Shown here: positions 1 through 6,761 of the stretch, one piece after another
Numbering within the stretch: the first letter of the stretch is position 1
Layout: every line of letters starts with the position of its first letter
Origin: Bacillota bacterium
GTDB lineage: Bacteria; Bacillota; Clostridia; Lachnospirales; Lachnospiraceae
DNA: 26,238 nucleotides
Assembly (NCBI GenBank): GCA_023460575.1
Contig: JAEWPQ010000278.1
Coordinates: 1-26,238 of the forward strand
Reading direction: 5' to 3'
Notes under the pieces: generated by a model
The model's database searches: none
What the model was told of the DNA's origin: nothing
The model's input: the letters and a program-made list of their open reading frames with translations, nothing else
Translations under genes and position numbers: made by a program

Positions 1-1010
1 CTGTCTTAGGAAGCAAATGGGTATTTGAATCAGAACATTTAAAAATCGGGTATGATAAGCCCCTTGCTGAGCTTACATTCCGGATTCGAAGAGGGCAAAA
101 AATCGGTATTCTTGGACAAAATGGAGCAGGAAAGAGTACATTTTTAAAGACCGCTGCCGGTCTGATCCCGGGATTATCCGGGGATTATTCACTGGGGAAT
201 CAGATCACCATAGGCTATTTTGATCAGCAGTCTTCCGAGATCAGCTCGGATAAAACCGTAGCAGATCATTTTCACGATCTGTTTCCGGTACTGACAGAAA
301 AAGAGGTTCGAAGCATTCTTGGATCCTATTTATTCGGAGGAAAGGAAGCCGGAAAACGTGTGAGTGTTCTTTCGGGGGGAGAAAAGGCGCGGCTGGTTCT
401 GGCGGAGCTTTTACAGAGCAGACCCAATTTTCTTATTCTGGATGAACCAACCAACCATATGGATATTCAGGCGAAGGAAACGCTGGAGTCTGCATTTATG
501 GCATTTACAGGAACAATTTTGTTCGTATCCCATGACCGGTATTTTCTTGACCGGGTAGCGGAATCCATACTAATATTTGAAGATCAGTCCGTTTTTTATT
601 ATCCTTTTAAATATGCTCATTATCTGGAACGCAGCAGGAAAGTATATGGAGAGGAAATCGCTGCACAGATCAAAGCGGAAGAGCAGGCGTTAATTGCCGG
701 GATCCGGGCAGTTCCGAAAGCAGAAAGGCACCGGCTGAAGGAAATATCCAGCGAGGAAGCTTATACTGATTGGAAAATGCGGCTTGTAACAGATCGTCTT
801 ATACAGGCAGAGGACAGGGTAAAAGAGCTGGATTGTGCCTGTGAAAAACTGCTTAAGGACTGGCAGGAATCCAGGGAATTCTGGGCAGATGATGGCTGGA
901 GTGATGCTGCACGCTACGAAAGCCTGAGCCAACAGCGGGAAGAGGCCTGGGAGACCTGGACGGCACTTTGTATGGAATGGTTTGAAGAAGCTTTGGATGT
1001 GCTCATATAA
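1..1010 (+). CDS. ABC-F family ATPase, C-terminal part (5' end outside window)
   Basis: The frame is open from base 3 of the window, so the gene begins upstream and only about 335 residues are visible. They hold a complete second nucleotide-binding domain: Walker A GQNGAGKST at about 114-140, signature LSGGEKAR at about 366-390, Walker B LILDEPTNHMD at about 430-465 and the H-loop SHDRYFLDR at about 528-555. The DEPTNHMD form and the lack of membrane segments identify an ABC-F protein, a soluble translation factor or ribosome-protection ATPase rather than a transporter. After the ATPase domain is a charged, helical extension of about 140 residues (Glu/Arg/Lys/Trp-rich), probably coiled coil, as in Uup- or YdiF-like members. 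The subfamily cannot be named without the first domain and linker. It converges on the chemotaxis receptor and shares a terminator with it. Confidence 0.93.
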   Translation, partial: VLGSKWVFESEHLKIGYDKPLAELTFRIRRGQKIGILGQNGAGKSTFLKTAAGLIPGLSGDYSLGNQITIGYFDQQSSEISSDKTVADHFHDLFPVLTEKEVRSILGSYLFGGKEAGKRVSVLSGGEKARLVLAELLQSRPNFLILDEPTNHMDIQAKETLESAFMAFTGTILFVSHDRYFLDRVAESILIFEDQSVFYYPFKYAHYLERSRKVYGEEIAAQIKAEEQALIAGIRAVPKAERHRLKEISSEEAYTDWKMRLVTDRLIQAEDRVKELDCACEKLLKDWQESREFWADDGWSDAARYESLSQQREEAWETWTALCMEWFEEALDVLI

Positions 1011-1015
1011 AAAGA

Positions 1016-1051
1016 GGCAGGTCAGGAATCACAATGGATTCTTGCCCTGCC
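1016..1051. terminator. Bidirectional rho-independent terminator
   Basis: An inverted repeat (GGCAGG...CCTGCC, arms 1016-1030 and 1037-1051) forms a 15-bp stem with one mismatch and one G-U pair around a 6-nt loop. It has AAA on the left and TTTAT on the right. It lies between the convergent ABC-F and chemotaxis-receptor genes and can serve both. Confidence 0.8.
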
Positions 1052-1065
1052 TTTATCATATGAAA

Positions 1066-2817
1066 CTAATATTTGTCGGAGCTGGTGAAGTCTCTGTTAA
1101 CCGGGTATGAAGTCTCTTTAAATTCATAAGAGGAAAATGTCTGGTCACCTTTTAAACTGAATTTGCCGACCTCCTGCTGTAAAGTCACAGACTGAGCTGC
1201 CAGCTCTTCACTGGAGGCAGAGCTTTCTTCTGCAGTTGCTGCGTTGGTCTGGACAACGGAAGATACCTGGGAGAGCCCCTGATTAATCTCTTCAATTGCG
1301 ATCACCTGCTGTGCAGAAGCGTTCTCGATTTCCTGAATGGCCTGTTCTACCAGTCTGGATTTTTCAGATACCTCGCGGAGAATTCTTGCGGACTCGCTCG
1401 CCATATGTCCGCCTTCTGATACGGCTTCCACAGAGCGCACGATAAGAGCGGCAGTTTCCTGAGCGGCCTCCGCAGATTTTGTAGCCAGATTCCGTACTTC
1501 GTCAGCTACCACTGCAAATCCTTTTCCTGCATTGCCTGCACGGGCAGCCTCGATTGCTGCGTTTAAAGCGAGAATGTTTGTCTGGAATGCAATATCTTCA
1601 ATAACTTTTGTAATATTGGAAATCTTCTCAGAAGCAGTGCTGATTTTTTCCATGGCACCATTTAAGTTCTCCATGTGGCTGTTGCTTTCTTCCACTCCAG
1701 CTCCGGTCTGATGTACATATCCGGCTGCAAGGCGGACATTGGTTGCATTCTGGTCAGCCTGTCTTGCTACGGTGGCAATGGATGCATTCAGTTCTTCTAC
1801 TGTTGCAGCCTGTTCGGTGGAACCGGACGCAAGAGCCTGGGCTGCGGAGGATACCTGCTCTGCGCCGGTATTGACCTGCTCTGCAGCTGAGCTGATCAGG
1901 AGAAGAGTTTTGTTTAAATCAGTTTCAATCTTGCGGAGTGCAAGGCCCAGGATATCATCATTGGAACGGAGGGGAACCTCCTGTGTAAAATCACCGTTGC
2001 TGATTTCTTCGGCTATTAATACCTGTTTACGGATTCCGTCAAGCATTTCATTAAAGGCATCTGCAAGCTGTCCTGTTTCATCTTTGGTGTCAATTTCATT
2101 TAAGTCAACATCCACATGTCCGAGAGCGATTTTTTTAGCAGCCTCAACTATCTGAGTGATAGGTTTGCTGATCATAGAGGAAATCTTAAAGCTCAAGTAA
2201 AGAGCAGCACCGGCTCCGGCTATTACAATAATAATAAGAATGAGGGTTAGAATTAGTGCAGTCTTATCATTATCCAGGCTGGTTTCATGAGCGGATTCCA
2301 TACGCCTCTCAATCAGTTTATCAAAATCTTCAAATATTTTATTGATACTTTCTTCCTGACTTGCTAATACGGACAATGCTTCCTTTGAATTACCCTGCTT
2401 TGCTTCAGCAATTGATTTTTCAATGGCAGGTGCATAGGATTCTTTGAACAACTGACTTATTTCGTCCATGACAAGAATCATATCAGCGTTTTTCATACTT
2501 GCCCTATAAAGATCAAGATTTTTTAGAAACGTTTCCTTATTGGAAGTGTAACTCTGTTCCAGCTTTTCTAATTCTTTGGCATCACCGGCATAGACGATCA
2601 CCCCACGTGAGTCAGAACGAATCTGATTTATGCTGTTAGATGCGTTAAACAATTCGCGTATGGGAGCTGTCCGATTTTCGTATAAATATGTATCCATCTG
2701 ATTGATTCGGACCATGCCGAAAATCCCAACAATTCCCACCAGAAGTATAATGGCAATCATACTTATAAAAGCTGTGAGAAGCTTTTTTGTAATGCTGAAA
2801 TCCTTGAATTTCTTCAT
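1066..2817 (-). CDS. Methyl-accepting chemotaxis protein (transmembrane)
   Basis: The 583-residue protein has the full layout of a class I chemoreceptor. There is an N-terminal membrane helix (about residues 10-35), an extracytoplasmic four-helix-bundle-like domain of about 150 residues, a second membrane helix (about 188-212), a HAMP domain (about 213-268) and a long cytoplasmic signalling coiled coil. The conserved hairpin tip, which docks CheA and CheW, is present and intact: FQTNILALNAAIEAARAG followed by GKGFAVVADEVRNLA. The ligand domain is not distinctive enough to name a signal. The start is supported by CAGGAGGAATTC upstream. No convincing promoter is visible in the 74 bp between the start and the inverted repeat at 2892-2908, so expression may depend on read-through from the recombinase gene or on inversion of the neighbouring segment. 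Confidence 0.96.
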   Translation of the reverse strand: MKKFKDFSITKKLLTAFISMIAIILLVGIVGIFGMVRINQMDTYLYENRTAPIRELFNASNSINQIRSDSRGVIVYAGDAKELEKLEQSYTSNKETFLKNLDLYRASMKNADMILVMDEISQLFKESYAPAIEKSIAEAKQGNSKEALSVLASQEESINKIFEDFDKLIERRMESAHETSLDNDKTALILTLILIIIVIAGAGAALYLSFKISSMISKPITQIVEAAKKIALGHVDVDLNEIDTKDETGQLADAFNEMLDGIRKQVLIAEEISNGDFTQEVPLRSNDDILGLALRKIETDLNKTLLLISSAAEQVNTGAEQVSSAAQALASGSTEQAATVEELNASIATVARQADQNATNVRLAAGYVHQTGAGVEESNSHMENLNGAMEKISTASEKISNITKVIEDIAFQTNILALNAAIEAARAGNAGKGFAVVADEVRNLATKSAEAAQETAALIVRSVEAVSEGGHMASESARILREVSEKSRLVEQAIQEIENASAQQVIAIEEINQGLSQVSSVVQTNAATAEESSASSEELAAQSVTLQQEVGKFSLKGDQTFSSYEFKETSYPVNRDFTSSDKY

Positions 2818-2891
2818 ACTGAATTCCTCCTGAGTTTATCTGTTATTGAGTAATTTGGTTGTTTTTGTCTGTTATGTTAAATATAGAGTTT

Positions 2892-2908
2892 CGCAGTTTA
2901 ACCAAAAC
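2892..2908 (-). repeat. Left 17-bp inverted repeat flanking the recombinase (IRL)
   Basis: Read on the minus strand this is GTTTTGGTTAAACTGCG, identical at all 17 positions to 4301-4317 on the plus strand. Identity ends exactly at both edges. It lies 74 bp upstream of the chemotaxis-receptor start and just beyond the recombinase stop codon. A 9-of-10 match to the TTAAACTGCG half lies at 2931-2940, inside the end of the recombinase gene. It is probably a recombinase crossover site. Confidence 0.75.
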
Positions 2909-2921
2909 TGTGTCTTACACC

Positions 2922-4109
2922 TTAGAAATCCGCAGTTTTACTGGGGAAAGCCACCTCTTTGACGGGATTTATGACGGCGAATTGTCCGGGTTCCATGCTG
3001 GCCATATGCATATTATTAAAGCGGTCAATTGCTATCTTTTTTTGTTCCATCAAAGAATGGGCATAAATATTCATCGTAATGGAGACGTTTGAGTGTCCCA
3101 ATATATCACTGATTGTTTTGATATCTACATTTAGTTCTAATGCCCGGGTAGCAAAAGTATGACGGATTGCATGAAATTTACGATCAGAAACTCCTGCCTT
3201 ATTAAGTATTTTTTTATATAGCTTCTGAAATGCCCTGGGATCAATGGGAATTTCACTGCCGGTCATAATATAGCAATGGTCTTTTCCTATAATTTTATAA
3301 TATTCATTAAGAATGATAATTAAAAATGATGGAAGAGGAATCTTTCTTGAGGAGGTACGGCTTTTTGGAGTACCAATCAGCAGTATGGTTTTATTCTCTT
3401 CATCAGAAAAATTCTTTGTTCGGGATACAGTGCGGCTGATAAACAATGTTCCGTTTTCAAAATCAAAATCGCTCCATTTTAAAGCACAGAGTTCGCCCAG
3501 ACGTATTCCTGAGTAAAAGCACAAGACAATGCCAAGTGTTCGCTTGTCAGGGCAGCTTAAAACTGCTTTTTCAATCAGACATTGTTCCTTCATTGTAAAA
3601 ACCTGTACTTCGTTTTGCTCTGTTCTTGGAAATTTTATGTGATTTAGTATTATAAGTGAGTCAGTAGTATTGCTTAATATCTCTCTGAGGGCAGTTTTAT
3701 AAACCGCCAGTATTTTTCTTTTGTAAGATTGGGAAATAGAAATGTCATCATGCATGATTTTTACGAATTCTAAAACTGAATTTTCAGTTATCTGATTATC
3801 ATCCCTGCTTACATAAAAAGGGATGATATACTTTTTTAAGCAATGGTAATAGCTTTCGTAAGTAGACGGTTTTACCCTTTTTGAAATCTCGCTGTCCAAC
3901 CATGACTCAAAAAGAGAGGAAGCAGTTACAAGTTCTTTAATCTCCTTTTTCGTAATGTTTTTCCCGTTCTCCTGATAAGATTTGATTCTTTCTTTTACTT
4001 CACGATAGCTTTTTCCATAGAAATACTGATATTTGCCGTCGGTTTTTAATTGTCTGCCCTCCCAACGGCCATCTTTGCGTTTATAAATGTTTTCTCCTCT
4101 GCGAGGCAT
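2922..4109 (-). CDS. Tyrosine-type site-specific recombinase/integrase
   Basis: About 395 residues when started at MPRRGENIYKRKDGRW. This start has AAAAGGAG about 10 nt upstream; an in-frame ATG at 4160 has no ribosome site. An N-terminal AP2-like arm-binding domain (residues 1 to about 60) and a SAM-like core-binding domain precede the catalytic domain. The catalytic set looks complete: Arg in SGIRLGELCALKW (about 202), Lys in TPKSRTSSRKIPLP, HAIRHTFATRA (His about 313, Arg about 316), GHSNVSITMNIYAH with His about 339 and nucleophile Tyr about 349. The family integrates mobile elements or flips short invertible segments. No mobile-element cargo is visible, and the gene is bracketed by perfect 17-bp inverted repeats, which favours a DNA invertase. 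The region is more AT-rich than its neighbours. Confidence 0.95.
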   Translation of the reverse strand: MPRRGENIYKRKDGRWEGRQLKTDGKYQYFYGKSYREVKERIKSYQENGKNITKKEIKELVTASSLFESWLDSEISKRVKPSTYESYYHCLKKYIIPFYVSRDDNQITENSVLEFVKIMHDDISISQSYKRKILAVYKTALREILSNTTDSLIILNHIKFPRTEQNEVQVFTMKEQCLIEKAVLSCPDKRTLGIVLCFYSGIRLGELCALKWSDFDFENGTLFISRTVSRTKNFSDEENKTILLIGTPKSRTSSRKIPLPSFLIIILNEYYKIIGKDHCYIMTGSEIPIDPRAFQKLYKKILNKAGVSDRKFHAIRHTFATRALELNVDIKTISDILGHSNVSITMNIYAHSLMEQKKIAIDRFNNMHMASMEPGQFAVINPVKEVAFPSKTADF

Positions 4110-4234
4110 ACTGATATTGCTCCTTTTCAGTGACGTGTTTTTTGACGGCGAATAGTACATTATTCGACCAAAATGCTTTGATTTTTCCGTTAAAGATTAT
4201 GTAAATTCAAATTTCAGCGTTAATTTTGTTTGCA

Positions 4235-4264
4235 TTGACAAACAATAAAGCGGTATTATATAAT
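4235..4264 (+). promoter_or_regulatory. Near-consensus sigma-A promoter inside the putative invertible segment
   Basis: TTGACA at 4235-4240 and TATAAT at 4259-4264 are both perfect hexamers separated by 18 bp. Transcription would start near 4271 and run rightward, out through the right inverted repeat toward the NUDIX gene and away from the recombinase. The -10 is part of the palindrome TATTATATAATA, but no -35 is apparent for the opposite direction. Confidence 0.75.
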
Positions 4265-4300
4265 AGATATTGTCGAAATTAGTCTGAAATCGGTGGCGTG

Positions 4301-4317
4301 GTTTTGGTTAAACTGCG
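4301..4317 (+). repeat. Right 17-bp inverted repeat flanking the recombinase (IRR)
   Basis: GTTTTGGTTAAACTGCG on the plus strand is the exact inverted copy of 2892-2908. The two copies enclose 1392 bp containing the recombinase gene and the outward promoter at 4235-4264. Each copy has internal GTTT...AAAC dyad symmetry, as expected of a recombinase core site. Confidence 0.75.
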
Positions 4318-4390
4318 CCTTTTTTAGTATAAAAAAACGTATATTTTAAAAATTAACACACCTAAATACTAGGTTTTAGTATATTCAAAA

Positions 4391-4403
4391 GATAATCATT
4401 ATC
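4391..4403. promoter_or_regulatory. Fur-type operator-like palindrome
   Basis: GATAATCATTATC is a perfect 6-1-6 inverted repeat and equals the last 13 bases of the classic Fur box. It lies in the AT-rich 390-bp stretch between recombinase and NUDIX gene, downstream of the strong promoter at 4235-4264. In an AT-rich stretch a chance match is possible, so regulation by a Fur-family protein is only suggested. Confidence 0.3.
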
Positions 4404-4553
4404 AGTACATAACAGACTAATTAGATATCATTATAACGATTTTTTCGAAATTTGCTATATCTAAATTTTACCATTTTTTTACTTTTGCCGTTATTTATTT
4501 CATGGTATGATGGAAGCAGTTTAATGAAAGCAGGAAGGATACAGGAAATAAGG

Positions 4554-4994
4554 ATGACAAAGGTAAAATTTTATGATGATGCAGAGGATGATATGCTGAA
4601 ATTTGCAGTTATTATTTCGAGAAATCAGGGGAAATGGGTTTTTTGCAGGCATAAAGACAGGGACACATACGAAGTGCCTGGAGGCCACAGAGAGGCTTCC
4701 GAGGATATAACAGAGGCTGCAAAGAGGGAACTTAAGGAAGAGACTGGTGCAGTGGAATATGATCTTACTCCGTTATGCGTATACTCCGTCTGCGGTGAAA
4801 CCAGAGATGGAGAGTATCTGGAGGAAGAAAGCCTTGGAATGCTTTATTTTGCAGAAATTTATTCCTTTGAAGAAGAGCTGCATCACGAAATAGCAGAAAT
4901 AATCATGACGGAGCAGTTACCCGAACACTGGACTTATCCCCTTATTCAGCCAGTGCTCATGGAAAAGGCCAAAGAACTGGGATTCATTTTATAA
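4554..4994 (+). CDS. NUDIX hydrolase (MutT-like)
   Basis: About 146 residues. The Nudix box fits GX5EX7REUXEEXGU exactly: GHREASEDITEAAKRELKEE followed by TGA (about residues 45-67). This catalytic helix binds Mg2+ and hydrolyses nucleoside diphosphates linked to another moiety. The VFCRHKDRDTYEVPGGH stretch resembles MutT/YtkD-type nucleotide-pool enzymes, but the substrate cannot be read from sequence. I start at ATG 4554 (MTKVKFYDD), preceded by AGGAAATAAGG. An in-frame ATG at 4524 is possible; a TTG start at 4452 would add a hydrophobic segment without a ribosome site. A weak local promoter (TTTTGC, 17 bp, TATGAT around 4482-4510) may serve it in addition to the promoter at 4235-4264. Confidence 0.9.
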   Translation: MTKVKFYDDAEDDMLKFAVIISRNQGKWVFCRHKDRDTYEVPGGHREASEDITEAAKRELKEETGAVEYDLTPLCVYSVCGETRDGEYLEEESLGMLYFAEIYSFEEELHHEIAEIIMTEQLPEHWTYPLIQPVLMEKAKELGFIL

Positions 4995-5005
4995 AGAAAT
5001 TGCAT

Positions 5006-5034
5006 TTGACATGTTTTATTATCTGTGATAATCT
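5006..5034 (+). promoter_or_regulatory. Promoter for the aspS-like leader
   Basis: TTGACA at 5006-5011 is followed after 17 bp by TAATCT at 5029-5034; GATAAT at 5027-5032 with a 15-bp spacer is the alternative. It begins 12 bp after the NUDIX stop and drives the leader that precedes the aspS-like gene. Confidence 0.6.
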
Positions 5035-5065
5035 GTTTACTATTAATATAACAGAAGAGGTGGCT

Positions 5066-5116
5066 ATGATGAATCGTAATCAACAAATTTTCGTGTTGAA
5101 TAGGGACGACGATTGA
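5066..5116 (+). CDS. Asp/Asn-rich leader peptide (16 aa) upstream of aspS-like gene
   Basis: A 17-codon ORF with a good ribosome site (AGAAGAGGTGG) encodes MMNRNQQIFVLNRDDD. It starts about 30 nt after the promoter and ends in Asn-Arg-Asp-Asp-Asp-stop. Consecutive codons for the cognate amino acid, just upstream of competing hairpins, are the hallmark of ribosome-mediated transcription attenuation. Three Asp codons ahead of an aspartyl-tRNA synthetase gene fit that logic. The ATG at 5069 could also start it. There is no proof of translation. Confidence 0.6.
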   Translation: MMNRNQQIFVLNRDDD

Positions 5117-5117
5117 T

Positions 5118-5248
5118 AGCGCTTGTATCTTTGAGTAATCATAGGTGCAGGCGCTTTCGTTGCTGTGCCTATGTGGAAAGAATTATAATTCTGGACCGCA
5201 TTGGTGAAGGTAATTGATCCGTGTGGTTCTATTTTTTTACCCATACGG
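5118..5248 (+). promoter_or_regulatory. Probable transcription attenuator of the aspS-like gene
   Basis: Downstream of the leader peptide are mutually exclusive hairpins. 5118-5123 pairs with 5150-5155. 5140-5150 pairs with 5163-5173 (11 bp with two G-U), which cannot coexist with the first. 5193-5200 (GGACCGCA) pairs with 5222-5229 (TGTGGTTC) just before T7 at 5232-5238, a plausible intrinsic terminator. 5219-5226 can instead pair with 5241-5248, which would take the terminator's 3' arm. The rest of the leader to 5353 is gene-free. The folding is by eye and the exact switch is uncertain. Confidence 0.5.
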
Positions 5249-5353
5249 GCAATCATGAGAGGTGGTGATCGTGTGGGGCATATGGATGATGTCCTTATGG
5301 ATGGAAAGGGACAGTTTTAATATGATATCCCATAAATCCTGGAGGAAAAAATT

Positions 5354-6679
5354 TTGAAGAATATTGTTGGAATTATAGAGAATGAAACTGTAGAAGCTGA
5401 GAATCTGGCCAGTCATCTTGGTGAAACGATAAAAATTCATGGAAGTATTTATAAAATCAGAAAAATGAGTGGGTTTGCATTTATCCTGTTAAGAACAAAA
5501 AGAAAAGTGGTCCAATGTATTTACAGCAGTGAATATTCATTGTTTGATCTGGAAGATCTGGCAGAAGAGAGCTGCGTGACAGCAACTGCTCAGGTAATCC
5601 CGGAAGAGCGGTCTAAAACGGGCTATGAACTGCAGCTGCTGGATATGGAAATCTTATCAAAGCCAGATCAGCAGATTCCCATTGTTATTAATAATAAACG
5701 GGTGGATACTTCCCTGGAAAATCTTCTGAATTTCAGACCGGTGACTCTGCGCAATGAAAGAGAACGGGCTATATTTTTATTGTAGGAGGGAATCACCCTG
5801 GGAATACGTGAGTTCCTGAAACAGGAGAATTTTACAGAGATCCATTCTCCGAAAATTGTTCATGCAGGTGCCGAAGGAGGAGCCAATATCTTCCGCTTCG
5901 ATTATTTTGGCAAGGAGGCATATCTGGCTCAAAGTCCGCAGTTTTATAAGCAGATGATGGTGGGGATATATGAACGGGTCTTTGAGATTGCACCGGTATT
6001 CCGGGCTGAAAAGCATGATACTTCCAGACACCTTAATGAATATACCAGTGTAGATTTTGAAATGGGATATATCAGAAGCTTTAAAGATGTTATGGAAATG
6101 GAAACAGGAATGCTTCGTCATGTGATGGAAGTGCTGGAAGCCCGTTATGAAGAAGAACGGAGGATTTTAAATGTAAAGCTACCTTATATAAAGGAAATTC
6201 CGGCAATTAAATTCATGGAGGCGAAAGAACTGATTTCTGAGAAATTTAACAGACCAATTGCGGACTATGATGACTTTGAGCCGGAGGAGGAGAAATTACT
6301 TTCACAGCTCATAAAAAAAGAAACAGGAAGCGATTTTGTATTTGTCACTCATTATCCCAGTAGAAAAAGACCATTTTATGCCATGGACAGTGAAGAGAAT
6401 CAGGAAGAAACGGAAAGCTTTGATTTACTGTTTAAAGGTCTGGAAATTACGACCGGAGGTCAGAGAATTCATTCTTATCAGAAACAGTTAAATAAAATGA
6501 GGAGCCGGGGGATGAATGCGGACTTATTTGAAAGCTATCTGATGATGCATAAATACGGTATGCCGCCTCATGGAGGTCTGGGACTGGGGCTGGAACGTTT
6601 TACAGGAAGATTGCTTGATCAGGATAATGTGCGCCTGTCTTCCCTATTCCCAAGAGATTTAAACCGGGTTACGCCGTAA
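5354..6679 (+). pseudogene. aspS: Archaeal-type aspartyl-tRNA synthetase, interrupted by an in-frame TAG
   Basis: A 441-codon frame starting at TTG 5354 (CTGGAGG upstream) is open to TAA 6677-6679 except for one TAG at 5783-5785 (codon 144). The part before it is an OB-fold anticodon-binding domain. The part after it, in the same frame, is a complete class II catalytic domain: motif 1 GIREFLKQENFTEIHSPKI, the GGANIFRFDYFG and YLAQSPQFYKQM stretches, motif 2 FRAEKHDTSRHLNEYTSVDF (about 215-236) and motif 3 GGLGLGLERF (about 406-416). The family charges tRNA-Asp and often tRNA-Asn. The family usually reads AIFxIQEGI where this gene has AIFLL-stop-EGI, so the change looks like CAG to TAG. No downstream start codon other than a poor CTG (5798) would give a separate catalytic protein. 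It could be a recent pseudogene, a read-through gene or a sequence error; conserved catalytic residues argue that any decay is recent. Confidence 0.8.
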
Positions 6680-6700
6680 GTCAGTTCCTAAAACCCTGTT

Positions 6701-6740
6701 TTATAAGCCCCGCTCCTTTATAATCGGGCGGGGCTTATAA
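6701..6740. terminator. Strong hairpin between convergent aspS-like and methyltransferase genes
   Basis: A perfect 13-bp stem (TTATAAGCCCCGC, 6701-6713, with 6728-6740) encloses a 14-nt loop. It sits between two convergent stop codons. Neither side has a long T-tract, although the stem ends are AT-rich, so it is a probable but not classic intrinsic terminator. Confidence 0.65.
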
Positions 6741-6761
6741 AAATAGTTTCTTCTATAATTA

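Noticed and set aside
4110..4160. Longer recombinase start at ATG 4160 (17 extra residues)
   Set aside because: No ribosome site lies upstream of it, whereas ATG 4109 has AAAAGGAG at suitable spacing and begins at the family's usual MPRRGEN start.
2892..4317. An integrated mobile element with attL/attR around the recombinase
   Set aside because: The flanking repeats are inverted, not direct, no cargo or excisionase is present, and the segment holds only the recombinase and a promoter.
4452..4553. TTG-initiated extension of the NUDIX gene with a hydrophobic N-terminus
   Set aside because: No ribosome site. The extension overlaps AT-rich promoter-like sequence and is not expected in MutT-type proteins.
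5191..5210. T-box riboswitch for the aspS-like gene, suggested by TGGACCGC
   Set aside because: The sequence lacks the full T-box consensus (GGTGGNACCGCG) and has the wrong bulge base for an Asp or Asn tRNA end. No clear stem I was found. The Asp-codon leader peptide explains the region better.
5255..5320. Second small ORF (21 codons) in the aspS-like leader, also with Asp codons
   Set aside because: It has no ribosome site, and its repeated ATGGATG pattern can arise by chance.
5784..5800. Separate catalytic-domain gene starting at CTG 5798 behind AGGAGGG
   Set aside because: CTG starts are rare, and the apparent ribosome site is just the coding sequence for the conserved Glu-Gly after the amber codon.
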